Positions 9,475 through 19,418 of a stretch of 64,000 nt of DNA are shown here, piece by piece. Position 1 is the first letter of the stretch. Each line of letters begins with the position of its first letter. Position numbers and translations under genes: made by a program. The stretch is from Microbulbifer pacificus (GTDB lineage Bacteria > Pseudomonadota > Gammaproteobacteria > Pseudomonadales > Cellvibrionaceae), in contig NZ_CP137555.1 of assembly GCF_033723955.1 (NCBI RefSeq), positions 2,782,001 to 2,846,000 of the forward strand, in the 5' to 3' direction. Under the pieces are notes generated by a model. That model saw only the letters and a list, made by a program, of their open reading frames with translations. It did no database searches and was not told the DNA's origin.

Positions 9475-10002
9475 ATGCACGCATTGAATGACGCATGGGC
9501 CGCCGTCAACGCCTTTATGGCGTCGGGCGGGCCAGTATTACTCCTGATCGCCGGCCTGACCTTCTTCATGTGGACGCTGATTTTCGAGCGGATCTTTTAC
9601 TTCAAAGGTGGTCTGAAACGTGATGTTCAGACCGCTATGGACACCTGGGAAGCGCGCCCCGAGCGCAAATCCTGGAATGCCCACCAGATCCGCCATGCGC
9701 TGGTTTCCCGGGTTTCCGAGAAGATCGACAGCAATATGGACATGATCCAGACCTGTGTTGCCCTGGCGCCGTTGTTCGGCCTGCTGGGCACCGTATGGGG
9801 CATGATCAACGTGTTCGAAGTGCTCGCGATCACCGGTGGTGGTGATGCAAAGCAAATGGCCAGTGGTGTATCCATGGCCACCATCCCGACCATGGCGGGT
9901 ATGGTGACCGCACTGTCTGGGGTGTTTGCCAACACCTATATCACCCGTACCGCGCAGCGTGAGACTCAGCTGCTGGCAGACCATCTGACGATGGATCACT
10001 GA
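9475..10002 (+). CDS. exbB: ExbB-type proton channel protein
   Basis: A 175-residue short ExbB with three hydrophobic segments (about 20-38, 87-108, 130-150) and the family core ALAPLFGLLGTVWGMI and ATIPTMAGMVTALSGVF. With ExbD it uses the proton gradient of the inner membrane to energise TonB. A strong GAGGAGG ribosome binding site precedes the ATG. It lies directly after the TtpC-like gene, as in TonB2 operons. Confidence 0.94.
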   Translation: MHALNDAWAAVNAFMASGGPVLLLIAGLTFFMWTLIFERIFYFKGGLKRDVQTAMDTWEARPERKSWNAHQIRHALVSRVSEKIDSNMDMIQTCVALAPLFGLLGTVWGMINVFEVLAITGGGDAKQMASGVSMATIPTMAGMVTALSGVFANTYITRTAQRETQLLADHLTMDH

Positions 10003-10160
10003 CGGCACCACAATAAAGGTGTGCGGGTGCTGTTCTCAGGAATAGGCCCCGCAGACCGGAAGGTTTAGCCAATTCAGGGAGTTTTCACTAACACTTAGGG
10101 TGCGGTGAGAACTCCACGAGGCCAAATCTCGCTATTAGCATTTCGCTAGAGAGAGTTGCA

Positions 10161-10562
10161 ATGAGCAGAAAACAGACTACGGCAGAAGAAGAAGGCCAAG
10201 CGATTGACCTCACGCCCATGCTGGACGTGGTGTTCATCATGCTGATCTTCTTCATCGTCACCGCGACCTTTATCAAGGAGCCGGGCGTCGATGTTGTTAA
10301 GCCGGAAGCGACAACCGCTGAACTCAAAGCCGCCTCTATTCTGGTAGCGATTAACGACAACAACGAAATCTGGATTGCCAAAGAGCAAGTAGATGACCGC
10401 CTGGTGAAAAACACCCTGGAGCGTCTCTACGCAGAAAACCCGAAAGGGTGGTTGGTAATTCAGCCCGATAAAAAGGCGAGTATCGAGAAGGTTGCCCTGA
10501 TCGCGGACGCGGCCAGGAAGATCGGAATCGAGAAAGTGTCGGTCGCTACAGAGAAGAGTTAA
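10161..10562 (+). CDS. exbD: Biopolymer transport protein ExbD
   Basis: A 133-residue ExbD/TolR protein: short cytoplasmic N-terminus, one membrane helix carrying the proton-path Asp in DLTPMLDVVFIMLIFF (about 17-39), and a periplasmic domain. It works with the ExbB upstream and TonB downstream. The 158-base spacer from exbB is longer than other gaps in the operon and contains no recognisable gene; it may hold a secondary promoter or processing site. Confidence 0.94.
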   Translation: MSRKQTTAEEEGQAIDLTPMLDVVFIMLIFFIVTATFIKEPGVDVVKPEATTAELKAASILVAINDNNEIWIAKEQVDDRLVKNTLERLYAENPKGWLVIQPDKKASIEKVALIADAARKIGIEKVSVATEKS

Positions 10563-10568
10563 CAGCTT

Positions 10569-11192
10569 ATGAACCCGGTAAGACTAGTTGGGGCGGGTGC
10601 GCTGGCGGTAGCCACCACTTTTGCCCTGATCTTCACCATGCATGCGCTGATTGAGGCAAACCTGGGAGCTCCGAAAGAAGAGGAGCAGATCAAGGTTGCC
10701 GACATCGTCATGCCGGAACAGAAGATCGAAACCCAATACGATACCAGCAAGCCGGACAAGCCTGACGAGCCCGAGCAGCCGCCACCCGACATGCCGGAGC
10801 CGGAATTTGACCAGCCGGATGTGGACAATGCATTGAACATGTCTGCGCCTAGGGCCAATGCCGACCTGAAGGTGGGTGGTATCGGTGGTTTCGCCACCGA
10901 AGGTGACTACCTGCCGATCGTTAAGGTTCAGCCGGAGTACCCGCGCCGCGCACTGCAACGCGGAATCGAAGGCTGGGTGGTTGTTGAATACACCGTGACC
11001 AAAAACGGTTCTGTACGTGACCCGATTGTGGTGGAAGCCTTCACTCTGGACGGCAACCCGACCACGATCTTCAACAGCGCTGCCGTGAAGTCAGCCCTGA
11101 AGTACAAGTACAAGCCGCGGGTTGTTGACGGTGAGCCGATTGAAGTGCCTGGTGTAAAAACCAAGATCAGCTTCAACCTGGCCAAGAACTGA
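10569..11192 (+). CDS. tonB: Energy transducer TonB
   Basis: A 207-residue TonB. One N-terminal membrane helix (about 5-27) is followed by an acidic Pro-rich spacer (about 55-85, KPDEPEQPPPDMPEPEFD) and the C-terminal TonB domain from about 118 (YPRRALQRGIEGWVVVEYTV). It spans the periplasm and hands energy to TonB-dependent receptors. It follows exbD by 6 bases. The C-terminal domain closely resembles that of the lone TonB protein encoded further downstream, indicating paralogy. Confidence 0.94.
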   Translation: MNPVRLVGAGALAVATTFALIFTMHALIEANLGAPKEEEQIKVADIVMPEQKIETQYDTSKPDKPDEPEQPPPDMPEPEFDQPDVDNALNMSAPRANADLKVGGIGGFATEGDYLPIVKVQPEYPRRALQRGIEGWVVVEYTVTKNGSVRDPIVVEAFTLDGNPTTIFNSAAVKSALKYKYKPRVVDGEPIEVPGVKTKISFNLAKN

Positions 11193-11204
11193 TAGGGGAC
11201 GCAT

Positions 11205-12539
11205 ATGAACATGACGACCGTGACGAAAGGCCTGTCCAAACTCGTCCTGCGCACGTCCGTAGCGCTGCCCCTGCTGCTAGCACCGGCCGTGAGTGTGACC
11301 GTACTGGAAGCTGTCGGCGTATCCGGTTCCTTTGCCCAGGCGCAAGCCGCCGAGCAGAAGACCCGCAAGACTCCGGCCATGCGTGAGAGTGCGTTCAAAT
11401 ACCTGGGCAAGGCACAGGAAGCTGCGGAAGCACAGAACTTTCAGGGTGCTCTGGCGGCGCTGAAGGAAATGGAAGCCGGCAAGGACAAGCTGAACGGCTA
11501 CGAAGCCGCGCAGATGTACTACTTCTACGGCTACGTTTACTACAGCATGGAGAAGTATCCGCAGGCGATCACCTACTACAAAAAAGTGCTCGAGCAGGGT
11601 GAAGAAAACCTGCCGGTAGCACTGGAAGTGGGTACCCTGTTGACCATCGCCCAGCTGTACTTCGTGACCGAAGACTACAAGCAGGCTGTGAACTACCTGA
11701 ACAAGTGGTTTGCTGTGGCCGACAACATCAATGCGGACTCCTACGCCCTGCGCGCCCAGGCTTATTACCAGCTGGGTGACAACGCCAAGGCACTGGCTGA
11801 TATGAACAAGGCCGTGTCTATGTTCGAGCAGGAAGGCAAGGTGCCGAAGGAGAACTGGTACGGCTTGCAGCGTTTCTTGTACTACGACAAGAACGATTAC
11901 AAGCAGGTCACCAATATCCTTGAGAAGCTGGTGAAGCACTACCCGAAAGGGGAGTACTACAAGCAGCTGGCAGGTATGTACGGCGAACTGAAGCGTGAAG
12001 ACGATATGCTTCACATGATGGAAGCCGCTTACATTGCCGGTGCCCTGCAGAAAGAGAAAGAGCTGTTGAACATGGCTTATCTCTACATGGGCGCGGAAAT
12101 GCCGTACAAGGGTGCCAAGGTCATCGACAAGGGCATCAAGGAGAAGAAGATCGAGCGCACCTCCAAGAATCTGGAAACCCTGGCTCAGGCGTACCAGATG
12201 GCTCAGGAGTTGCAGAAGTCGATCCCCGAGCTGGAAGCAGCTGCCAGCATGTCTGACAAGGGTGATATCTACTCTCGTCTGGCCGGTATCTACCTGGACC
12301 TGGACAAGAACGATAAAGCCGTAGACATGGGCGCGAAAGCGCTGAAGAAGGGCGGTATCAAACGCCCGGATCAGCTCTACATCGTACTGGGTATGGCCAA
12401 CGCCAACCTGAAGAAGTACGACGACTCCTTGAAGTTCTTCAAGAAAGCGCTGGATGACAAACGCTCCGAGAAGTTTGCCAAACAGTGGATCACTTTCGTA
12501 GAAAGTGAACAGGAGCGGGAAAAACAGCTGGCGATGTAA
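11205..12539 (+). CDS. Tetratricopeptide repeat protein of the TonB2-type operon
   Basis: This 444-residue protein has a probable signal peptide (about 1-46, ending near AQAQAAEQ) and many TPR-like helical repeats (for example YYFYGYVYYSMEKYPQAITY and the LGMANANLKKYDDSLKFFKK region). A TPR gene ends the Vibrio TonB2 operon in the same place. The protein is probably periplasmic and may assemble or stabilise the transduction complex; its exact job cannot be read from sequence. It follows tonB by 12 bases and is closed by a strong terminator. Confidence 0.88.
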   Translation: MNMTTVTKGLSKLVLRTSVALPLLLAPAVSVTVLEAVGVSGSFAQAQAAEQKTRKTPAMRESAFKYLGKAQEAAEAQNFQGALAALKEMEAGKDKLNGYEAAQMYYFYGYVYYSMEKYPQAITYYKKVLEQGEENLPVALEVGTLLTIAQLYFVTEDYKQAVNYLNKWFAVADNINADSYALRAQAYYQLGDNAKALADMNKAVSMFEQEGKVPKENWYGLQRFLYYDKNDYKQVTNILEKLVKHYPKGEYYKQLAGMYGELKREDDMLHMMEAAYIAGALQKEKELLNMAYLYMGAEMPYKGAKVIDKGIKEKKIERTSKNLETLAQAYQMAQELQKSIPELEAAASMSDKGDIYSRLAGIYLDLDKNDKAVDMGAKALKKGGIKRPDQLYIVLGMANANLKKYDDSLKFFKKALDDKRSEKFAKQWITFVESEQEREKQLAM

Positions 12540-12574
12540 TTGATGCATCTGCCGGAAGTTTGATCCGCGCCGCA

Positions 12575-12604
12575 AAGGCCGCACTGAGTGCGGCCTTTTT
12601 TTTC
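12575..12604 (+). terminator. Rho-independent terminator of the TonB2-type operon
   Basis: A perfect GC-rich stem, GGCCGCAC paired with GTGCGGCC around a 3-base loop and extended by AA/TT, is followed directly by a run of T. It closes the DUF3450-to-TPR operon. Confidence 0.92.
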
Positions 12605-12646
12605 GCCCGAAATCCGCTCATTGCTGGCGCAAATATAGACAATTAT

Positions 12647-12661
12647 TGAGAATTATTTGCA
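12647..12661 (+). promoter_or_regulatory. Fur box candidate upstream of the lone tonB
   Basis: TGAGAATTATTTGCA matches the 7-1-7 Fur consensus TGATAATNATTATCA at 12 of 14 informative positions. It overlaps a possible -35 element (TTGCAC, 12657-12662). This predicts iron repression of the downstream TonB gene; no similar site was seen before the larger TonB operon. Confidence 0.6.
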
Positions 12662-12775
12662 CTTTCGCCCAAATCAACTAAATACTGAAAGTAGCTGATC
12701 AGCTTTTTCCAAAGCGCCACTGCATGCGAGCTGGCGCTACCTTTCAACACCTGAAAATAAAAAGGAGAGGTGTTT

Positions 12776-13438
12776 ATGGAACAGGCCTATCCGCTCAATT
12801 CCAGTCCTCAATTTTCCAATCCAATTTCCATCCCGTTCAGATCGGCACAGCTGCTGCGCAGTGGTGGGTTTGCCCTTGGCGTAACCGGGCTGTTGCTGCT
12901 TGGCATGACGCAACTGATCGCCACGGATTACCAGGCACCGGTGGACGACCCTTTGCCAAAGGTGCTGAGTATCCATATGCCCGAGGTAAAACCGACGGTG
13001 TACAAATCCGAACCGGCACTCAAGCAGCAGGAGTTGCCGCCACCCATGCAGCGCGTCGAGGTGCAGCACAAGGTAGACCCGGGGGAAATTCCGCTGACAC
13101 TGGATCCTCCGGTGGTTGATCGCAGCACTATCGGGCCGGCCGTCGTGAGTGCGGACCCGCTTCCGATCTACAAGCCGGCGCCGCAGTACCCGCGCCGCGC
13201 ACTGGCGCGTGGGATCGAAGGCTATGTGGTGGTGGAGTTCACCATAACCAAAAACGGCAGCGTGAGAGACCCGTTTGTAGTTGGCGGCTACGACAGTGCG
13301 GGTCTGCCGACGGATGTGTTTAACAGCGCAGCGCTGAATGCGGTGGAGCGTTTCAAGTACCGCCCGCCGATGTCAGAGGGGCAGCCGGTGGAGCAGCACG
13401 GCGTGCGTAACCGGATTTCATTCAAACTGGCGCAATAA
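12776..13438 (+). CDS. TonB family energy transducer, single-gene unit
   Basis: A 220-residue TonB paralogue with a membrane helix at about 31-52 (GFALGVTGLLLLGMTQLI), a short periplasmic linker, and a C-terminal TonB domain starting near 135 (YPRRALARGIEGYVVVEF). Its C-domain is closely similar to that of the operon TonB, with stretches of identical DNA. It lacks its own ExbB/ExbD and may borrow those encoded upstream. The ATG at 12776 is chosen over a GTG at 12770 because AGGAGAGG is correctly spaced. A Fur box candidate upstream suggests iron control; a terminator follows. Confidence 0.9.
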   Translation: MEQAYPLNSSPQFSNPISIPFRSAQLLRSGGFALGVTGLLLLGMTQLIATDYQAPVDDPLPKVLSIHMPEVKPTVYKSEPALKQQELPPPMQRVEVQHKVDPGEIPLTLDPPVVDRSTIGPAVVSADPLPIYKPAPQYPRRALARGIEGYVVVEFTITKNGSVRDPFVVGGYDSAGLPTDVFNSAALNAVERFKYRPPMSEGQPVEQHGVRNRISFKLAQ

Positions 13439-13451
13439 CGAGAGGCGCATA

Positions 13452-13482
13452 AAAAAATAGCGGGCAATGCCCGCTATTTTTT
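13452..13482. terminator. Bidirectional terminator between lone tonB and ilvD
   Basis: AAATAGCGGGC and GCCCGCTATTT form a stem around a 3-base loop with A- and T-runs on both sides, so it can end transcription from both convergent genes. Confidence 0.9.
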
Positions 13483-13494
13483 CTACCAAGAAGA

Positions 13495-15330
13495 TCAGTC
13501 GATCTCCCGCACCGCTCCCCGGTCGGCGCTGGTGGCGAGCAGGGCGTAGGCCTTGAGTGCCTTGCTGACCTTGCGCGGACGGGGCTTGGTCGGCTTCCAG
13601 CCGTCGGCGCCCTTGTGGTTCATGGCCTCGCGGCGGCGGTGGAGTTCCGCTTCTGGAATATCCACTTCGATCAGGCGCTTGGGGATATCGATGCGCACCA
13701 GGTCGCCATCCTGTACCAGGCCGATGTTGCCGCCACCTGCCGCTTCCGGGGACACGTGGCCGATGGAGAGGCCTGAGGTGCCGCCGGAGAAACGGCCATC
13801 GGTGATCAGGGCGCAGGATTTACCCAGCCCTTTGGATTTCAGGTAACTGGTGGGGTACAGCATTTCCTGCATACCGGGGCCGCCCTTGGGACCCTCGTAG
13901 CGTACGATCACCGCTTCGCCTTCCTTCACCTTGCCGGCGAGAATATTTGCCACCGCATCTTCCTGGCTCTCGACGATGTGTGCCGGGCCCTCAAAGTGCC
14001 ACAGCTCTTCTTCCACCCCGGAGGTTTTCACCACACAGCCGTCCGGGGCCAGGTTGCCGAACAGCACCGCCAGTCCGCCTTCCTGTGAGTAAGCGTGCTC
14101 AACGGAGCGGATACAGCCGTTTTCGCGGTCGCCGTCCAGATTGTTCCAACGGCAGTCCTGGCTGAACGCCTGTTGGGTGGGAATGCCCGCAGGACCGGCA
14201 CGGAAAAATTTGTGCACTTCCGGATTGTCGGTGCGGCGGATGTCCCACTCCTCCAGCGCGTCGCGGAAGGTGCGGCTGTACACCGTGGGCAGGCTGGCGT
14301 CGAACAGGCCGCCGGCTTCCAGTTCGCCGAGAATCGACATTACGCCGCCGGCGCGGTGCACATCCTCGATATGGTATTTCTGGGTATTAGGCGCCACCTT
14401 GCACAGCTGCGGAATCTTGCGCGACAGGCGGTCGATATCCGCGAGGGTGAAGTCCACCTCGCCTTCCTGGGCCGCGGCCAGTAGGTGCAGGATGGTGTTG
14501 GTAGAACCGCCCATGGCGATGTCCAGCGCCATGGCGTTGTTGAACGCGGCGCGGCTGGCGATGGAGCGCGGCAGTGCGGAGAGGTCATCCTCTTCGTAGT
14601 AGCGCTTGGCCAGCGCGACGATCTCGCGGCCCGCGCGCAGGAACAGTTGTTCGCGATCTGCGTGGGTGGCGAGCATGGTGCCGTTGCCGGGCAGTGACAG
14701 GCCCAGCGCCTCGGTCAGGCAGTTCATGGAATTGGCGGTGAACATGCCGGAACAGGAGCCGCAGGTGGGGCAGGCGGAACGCTCGTATTCCGCCACCTGT
14801 TCGTCGGAGGCGGAGTCGGTGGCGGCGATTACCATAGCATCCACCAGGTCCAGCTTGTGGTCGGCGAGCTTGGTCTTGCCCGCCTCCATGGGGCCGCCGG
14901 AAACGAAGATCACCGGGATATTCAGGCGCAGCGCGGCCATCAGCATACCGGGGGTAATCTTGTCGCAGTTGGAGATACACACCAGCGCATCGGCGCAGTG
15001 GGCATTCACCATGTACTCCACCGAGTCCGCGATGATCTCGCGGCTGGGCAGGCTGTAGAGCATACCGTCGTGGCCCATGGCGATACCGTCGTCCACGGCG
15101 ATGGTGTTGAACTCCTTCGCCACGCCGCCGGCCTTTTCGATCTCCCGCGCCACCAGCTGGCCCATATCTTTCAGGTGCACGTGTCCGGGCACAAACTGGG
15201 TAAACGAGTTGGCGACGGCGATGATGGGCTTGTGGAAATCTTCATCCTTCATGCCGGTGGCGCGCCACAGGGCGCGGGCGCCAGCCATGTTACGGCCGGC
15301 GGTGGAGGTGCGGGAACGGTACTGAGGCAT
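13495..15330 (-). CDS. ilvD: Dihydroxy-acid dehydratase
   Basis: IlvD converts 2,3-dihydroxy acids to 2-keto acids in isoleucine and valine synthesis, using an iron-sulfur cluster. Signatures include [20 protein letters not shown] at the N-terminus, the cluster Cys contexts [12 protein letters not shown] and [17 protein letters not shown], and [23 protein letters not shown] near the C-terminus. The ATG at 15330 gives 611 residues, the usual length; an in-frame ATG at 15363 adds a non-conserved tail. It is convergent with the lone tonB and downstream of argA. Confidence 0.96.
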   Translation of the reverse strand: MPQYRSRTSTAGRNMAGARALWRATGMKDEDFHKPIIAVANSFTQFVPGHVHLKDMGQLVAREIEKAGGVAKEFNTIAVDDGIAMGHDGMLYSLPSREIIADSVEYMVNAHCADALVCISNCDKITPGMLMAALRLNIPVIFVSGGPMEAGKTKLADHKLDLVDAMVIAATDSASDEQVAEYERSACPTCGSCSGMFTANSMNCLTEALGLSLPGNGTMLATHADREQLFLRAGREIVALAKRYYEEDDLSALPRSIASRAAFNNAMALDIAMGGSTNTILHLLAAAQEGEVDFTLADIDRLSRKIPQLCKVAPNTQKYHIEDVHRAGGVMSILGELEAGGLFDASLPTVYSRTFRDALEEWDIRRTDNPEVHKFFRAGPAGIPTQQAFSQDCRWNNLDGDRENGCIRSVEHAYSQEGGLAVLFGNLAPDGCVVKTSGVEEELWHFEGPAHIVESQEDAVANILAGKVKEGEAVIVRYEGPKGGPGMQEMLYPTSYLKSKGLGKSCALITDGRFSGGTSGLSIGHVSPEAAGGGNIGLVQDGDLVRIDIPKRLIEVDIPEAELHRRREAMNHKGADGWKPTKPRPRKVSKALKAYALLATSADRGAVREID

Positions 15331-15498
15331 AGTGATTCGCGTTGTTCTGATAAGTGACAGCATTCAGTAAAAACGGCCGCCCGGATTGCGGGCGGGAAGC
15401 GCGACAGCGTAGCAAAATGCAAGAAATTTTGCGCGGCCACCGGCTGGTGGATAAAACCGCGCAAGGTCTATCCGAAAAGATTGCCGGTCTCGGCAAAC

Positions 15499-16812
15499 CT
15501 ATTGCTTGGCGAGGCGTTTGCGCAAAACGCGGGAATTGCGCTGGATGTTGTACAGGGATTTGCGGGTGGCAGGCAGGTCACTCACTTCCACCTGGGTAAA
15601 TCCATGCTCGATAAACCAGTGTTCGGTCTGGGTGGTGAGCACGAAAATTTCCGGCAGATCCAGTGCCTTCGCCTGTCGCTCCATATGCTGCAACAGTTTG
15701 GCACCGCGGCCGCCGCCGCGAAATTCTGGATGAATCGCCACGCAGGCAATCTCTGCGGCGATGGTGTCGCCCTGTTCGTCCAGAATCGGATACAGCGCAG
15801 CGCAGGCCACCGTAGTGCCGTCCACTTCCACCAGGGTGAAATGATCGATCTCCGCCTCGAGCTTTTCCCGCGAGCGGCGCACCAGGATGCCCTGCTTTTC
15901 CAGCGGCCGGATCAGGCCGAGAATGCCGCCGACGTCGTTGATCCGCGCGCGCCGCACTACCTCGTAGCTGTCGCGGTAGATCATGGTACCGGTGCCCTCG
16001 CGGCTGAACAGCTCCTGCAACAGCGCGCCGTCTTCCGCGTAGCTCAGTAGGTGCGCGCGCGGGGTGCCCGCGTTACAGGCGACGAGCGCGCAGTTCAGGG
16101 TTTCGCTGTCGATGGCCTCTGCGGCTTCCTCCGCCTGATTAATGCTGAGGTCATACACCGCCTCGCCGTCAATCTCGAGAAACGGCTGGTCGCGGAACAG
16201 AATCAGCTTTTCCGCCTTGAGTGCCTTGGCGGCCTCGGCGGCGAGATCCAGATAGTTGAGACTGAACAGCTCGCCGGTGAGCGATGTACCGAGCGGTGAA
16301 AGCACCACCAGCGAGCTCTCGTCCAGCGCGCGGGTAATCGCGGGTACTTCCATGCGCCGCACCTTGCCGGTCCAGCCCATGTCGGTGCCGTCGATAATGC
16401 CGACTGGACGCGCGGTGACGAAGTTGCCGGAAATTACCTTCAGCGCGGCGCGCGCCATGGGGGAATCCGGCAGCCCTTGGGAAAACGCGGCCTCGATTTC
16501 GAAGCGCAGTTTGCCGATGGCGGCCTTGATGATTTCCAGGGTATCGCGGTCGCTGATGCGGGTATTGCCGAAAAAACGGCTCTGAATACCGGTGCTCTCC
16601 AGTGCACGATTCACCTGCGCGCGCGCGCCGTGTACTACAACCAGGCGCATGCCGAGGCTGATCAGCAGCGTCAGGTCGTGCACCAGGTTGCGGAAGTTTT
16701 CGTGCTCAAAACCCTCCCCGGGAATCGCAACCACCAGGGTTCGCCCGCGCAGGTCGTTGATGTAGGGCGCGGCGTTTCGGAACCAATTGAGAGTTGAGTT
16801 TTCGGTATCCAC
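15499..16812 (-). CDS. argA: Amino-acid N-acetyltransferase (N-acetylglutamate synthase)
   Basis: ArgA acetylates glutamate with acetyl-CoA, the first step of arginine synthesis. An amino-acid-kinase-like domain (about 1-290, with LVVVHGARAQVNRAL) is fused to a C-terminal GNAT domain (about 295-437, with CVAIHPEFRGGGRGAKLLQH), the classical 437-residue layout. Translation starts with GTG at 16812, preceded by GAAGAGA. It sits 63 bases after argE in the same direction, so the two probably share an operon. Confidence 0.95.
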   Translation of the reverse strand: MDTENSTLNWFRNAAPYINDLRGRTLVVAIPGEGFEHENFRNLVHDLTLLISLGMRLVVVHGARAQVNRALESTGIQSRFFGNTRISDRDTLEIIKAAIGKLRFEIEAAFSQGLPDSPMARAALKVISGNFVTARPVGIIDGTDMGWTGKVRRMEVPAITRALDESSLVVLSPLGTSLTGELFSLNYLDLAAEAAKALKAEKLILFRDQPFLEIDGEAVYDLSINQAEEAAEAIDSETLNCALVACNAGTPRAHLLSYAEDGALLQELFSREGTGTMIYRDSYEVVRRARINDVGGILGLIRPLEKQGILVRRSREKLEAEIDHFTLVEVDGTTVACAALYPILDEQGDTIAAEIACVAIHPEFRGGGRGAKLLQHMERQAKALDLPEIFVLTTQTEHWFIEHGFTQVEVSDLPATRKSLYNIQRNSRVLRKRLAKQ

Positions 16813-16875
16813 TATCTCTTCGCTTCAGCAGGTGAATTCGTTAGGGGTGCAATATACCGCATTTTCTGCGGACAC

Positions 16876-18039
16876 CTATCTTTGCTGGAGGCAAAAGCGC
16901 CCGATCATCTCTTTCAGAATGTCCACCATCGGATCAATGCGCTCGAGACCCAGGTACTCATCCGGCTGGTGCGCCTGGTCGATATCGCCGGGGCCGAGCA
17001 CAATGGTCTGCATCCCCAGCTTCTGGAGAAAGGGTGCCTCGGTGGCGAAGGCCACACTCTCTGCAGTGTGGCCGGTCAGCTTTTCCGCCACTTTCACCAG
17101 CTCCGATTGTGCCGGCTCCTCATAGGGCTCCACATCGCCGATCAACGGCACCAGATCGAAAGAAATTTTTTCGCCATGGATGCAGTTCTTCAGGCGCTGG
17201 TGCAATTCCCCGCGCAGCTCCTCCATGGGCATCCCCGGCAGCGGGCGCAGGTCGAACTGCAGCTCGGTGTGGCCGCAGATACGGTTGGGGTTGTCGCCGC
17301 CATGAATGCAGCCGAGATTTAGCGTCGGCACCTGCACCGCAAAACCGGGATTCTGGTAGCGGCTCTGCCACTCGCTGCGCAGCTTCAGGATTTCCCCCAT
17401 GGCCCCGTGCATGGCTTCCAGGGCGCTGGCGCCGTATTCCGGGTTCGACGAGTGACCCGCCTGGCCGGTGATACGCAGCGCGTGCATCATCATGCCCTTG
17501 TGCATACGAATCGGCTTGAGGCCGGTGGGTTCGCCGATGATGGCGTAACGCGCTTTCGGAATACCGGCCTTTACCAGTGCGCGGGCACCGGCCATCGAGG
17601 TTTCCTCGTCGGCGGTGGCGAGAATAATCAGCGGCTGCTGCAGCGGTTTATCGACAAAGGCCTTCGCCGCCTCGATGGCGATGGGAAAAAAGCCCTTCAT
17701 ATCTGTACTGCCGAGACCGTAGAAACGGTTGTCGCGTTCGCTGAGTTTGAACGGATCCGACTGCCAGCGGTTGTCATCGTAAGGTACGGTATCGGTGTGG
17801 CCGGAGAGCACCAGCCCGCCATCGCCGCGGCCGAGCGTGGCGATGAGATTGGCCTTATGCGGCTGGCCGTCGATGGGCATGATCTGCACCTCGAAGCCCA
17901 GGGTGTCGAGCCAGGCGGCCAGCAGGTCGATGACACCGCGGTTGCCCATATCCAATTTCGGATTGGTGGCGCTGACACTGGGGCTGGCTACCAGTTGTTG
18001 CAGCTGTTGCTGCAACGAGGGCAGTGTGCGGGCGTTCAT
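16876..18039 (-). CDS. argE: Acetylornithine deacetylase
   Basis: ArgE, an M20-family metallohydrolase of 387 residues, removes the acetyl group from N-acetylornithine in arginine synthesis. Metal-site signatures are visible: LVLSGHTDTVP, GLGSTDMKGFF, and ATADEETSMAGARAL with the catalytic Glu. Length is close to the E. coli enzyme. It is followed by argA in the same direction; an EamA transporter lies 32 bases upstream and may be co-transcribed. Confidence 0.95.
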   Translation of the reverse strand: MNARTLPSLQQQLQQLVASPSVSATNPKLDMGNRGVIDLLAAWLDTLGFEVQIMPIDGQPHKANLIATLGRGDGGLVLSGHTDTVPYDDNRWQSDPFKLSERDNRFYGLGSTDMKGFFPIAIEAAKAFVDKPLQQPLIILATADEETSMAGARALVKAGIPKARYAIIGEPTGLKPIRMHKGMMMHALRITGQAGHSSNPEYGASALEAMHGAMGEILKLRSEWQSRYQNPGFAVQVPTLNLGCIHGGDNPNRICGHTELQFDLRPLPGMPMEELRGELHQRLKNCIHGEKISFDLVPLIGDVEPYEEPAQSELVKVAEKLTGHTAESVAFATEAPFLQKLGMQTIVLGPGDIDQAHQPDEYLGLERIDPMVDILKEMIGRFCLQQR

Positions 18040-18071
18040 GGTAACTATCCTTGCGTGAACGATTTATCGGG

Positions 18072-18929
18072 TTATCGGCGCTTACTGTGCCATTCGCTGA
18101 GGGCGACGGCGACAAAAATCAGCAGCCCGCCGGCGAACAGCCGCGGCAGATTCGCGTCGCGATTCCAGATCAGCAGGTTGACCAGCAACCCGGCGGGAAT
18201 CAGCGCGTTGTTCATCGCTGCCAGGGTGCCGGGGGAAACCTGCGTTGCGCCCTTGTTCCAGAGAAAATAGCCCACTCCCGAGGCCACCGCGCCGAGCCAG
18301 GCGAGTACGCCCCACTGGGTCACATTTGCCGGGTATTTGGGGGTGCCGAGTGCAACCCAGGCGATGGTGGCGACAATACTGGCGCCGATAAAAAACCAGC
18401 CGAAGGTCTGCCGCGGTGGCAGTGGCTCCGTGCGCGCGCGGGAGGATTGCATAAACTGCCTGTAGGCCACCTGGCCTGTGGCGAAGCACAGGTTGGCGCC
18501 CTGCACCACAAAAAAGCCTTGCCAGTAGTCGCCGCTCAGGTTGTCCCAGCGGATGATCGCGGCACCAATGACGGCGGTGGCGGCCACCAGCAGGTTCCAC
18601 CAAGAAAAGCGGCGTGCGAGCAGGTCGTAGATCAACGCGATATACACCGGGGTGAAAATGGTGAACAGCAGCACCTCGGGCACGCTGAGCAGCAGGAACG
18701 ACTGGTAGTAGAACAGGTACATGAGCCCCAGCTGCACGGCGCCGATGGCCATCAGTGTGAGCGCGGTGCGCGGTGGTGTGCGCCAGTTGAGAAACGGCAG
18801 GAATACCAGGGTGGCGAGCAGCACCCGGGTGAGTACGGAAAAATAACTATCGACCTGGCCGGCGAGATAAACGCCGATCAAGCTGAAGGAAAAGGCCCAG
18901 AGCAGGGTAACGAGGATCAGCAGTAGCAT
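18072..18929 (-). CDS. EamA-family (DMT) inner-membrane transporter
   Basis: A 285-residue protein with about ten hydrophobic segments arranged as two EamA repeats, in the drug/metabolite transporter superfamily. It resembles the subgroup annotated as carboxylate/amino acid/amine transporter. Substrate cannot be told from sequence; its position 32 bases before argE suggests an amino acid or related metabolite (inference). It is divergent from the DUF6314-like gene with only 24 bases between the start codons. Confidence 0.88.
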   Translation of the reverse strand: MLLLILVTLLWAFSFSLIGVYLAGQVDSYFSVLTRVLLATLVFLPFLNWRTPPRTALTLMAIGAVQLGLMYLFYYQSFLLLSVPEVLLFTIFTPVYIALIYDLLARRFSWWNLLVAATAVIGAAIIRWDNLSGDYWQGFFVVQGANLCFATGQVAYRQFMQSSRARTEPLPPRQTFGWFFIGASIVATIAWVALGTPKYPANVTQWGVLAWLGAVASGVGYFLWNKGATQVSPGTLAAMNNALIPAGLLVNLLIWNRDANLPRLFAGGLLIFVAVALSEWHSKRR

Positions 18930-18953
18930 GATTGGAAAAATACTTTGGTGAAT

Positions 18954-19418
18954 ATGCAGGCGGATTACAAATCCCTGGCGGCGCTAGCGCAACTCTGTGA
19001 GCGCCTGAAAAAGGTCCGCGCCTTCAGTTTCAACGCCAGCAACGGCCCGGGATCGAAAACCAACTGGCGCGGCCACGGGCGCGGCGAAGTGAACGTTACC
19101 AGCTTCGGCGCACATATTGTGTTCGATGAGCAGGCGGAATTTACCGATGCCGATGGTCATATAGTCTCGCTGCAAAACCGCTACCGCTGGACCCGCTGCC
19201 TCGATTCTGTACGTCTGGAACATTTGCGCCGGGAAACTCCGGTGCTGCTGTTTAACCTGGTGCCGGTCACCGAGCATGGCTTCCGCCATCAGGCGCCACA
19301 TCTGTGCGGTGACGATACCTACACCGCCGAGCTCCTGCTACACAGCGACAAGATCGAGCTTATCTGGCAGATCCACGGTCCGCGCAAGAACGAACGCCTG
19401 CATTACCACTACTGGTAG
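18954..19418 (+). CDS. DUF6314-like protein
   Basis: A 154-residue soluble protein without signal peptide. The C-terminal pattern HLCGDDTYTAEL, then W-x-HGPRKNERLHYHYW, resembles the DUF6314 family as I recall it. The fold looks like a small beta-rich barrel and the function is unknown. I use the ATG at 18954; TTG and GTG codons lie just upstream in frame. It is divergent from the EamA transporter. Confidence 0.7.
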   Translation: MQADYKSLAALAQLCERLKKVRAFSFNASNGPGSKTNWRGHGRGEVNVTSFGAHIVFDEQAEFTDADGHIVSLQNRYRWTRCLDSVRLEHLRRETPVLLFNLVPVTEHGFRHQAPHLCGDDTYTAELLLHSDKIELIWQIHGPRKNERLHYHYW

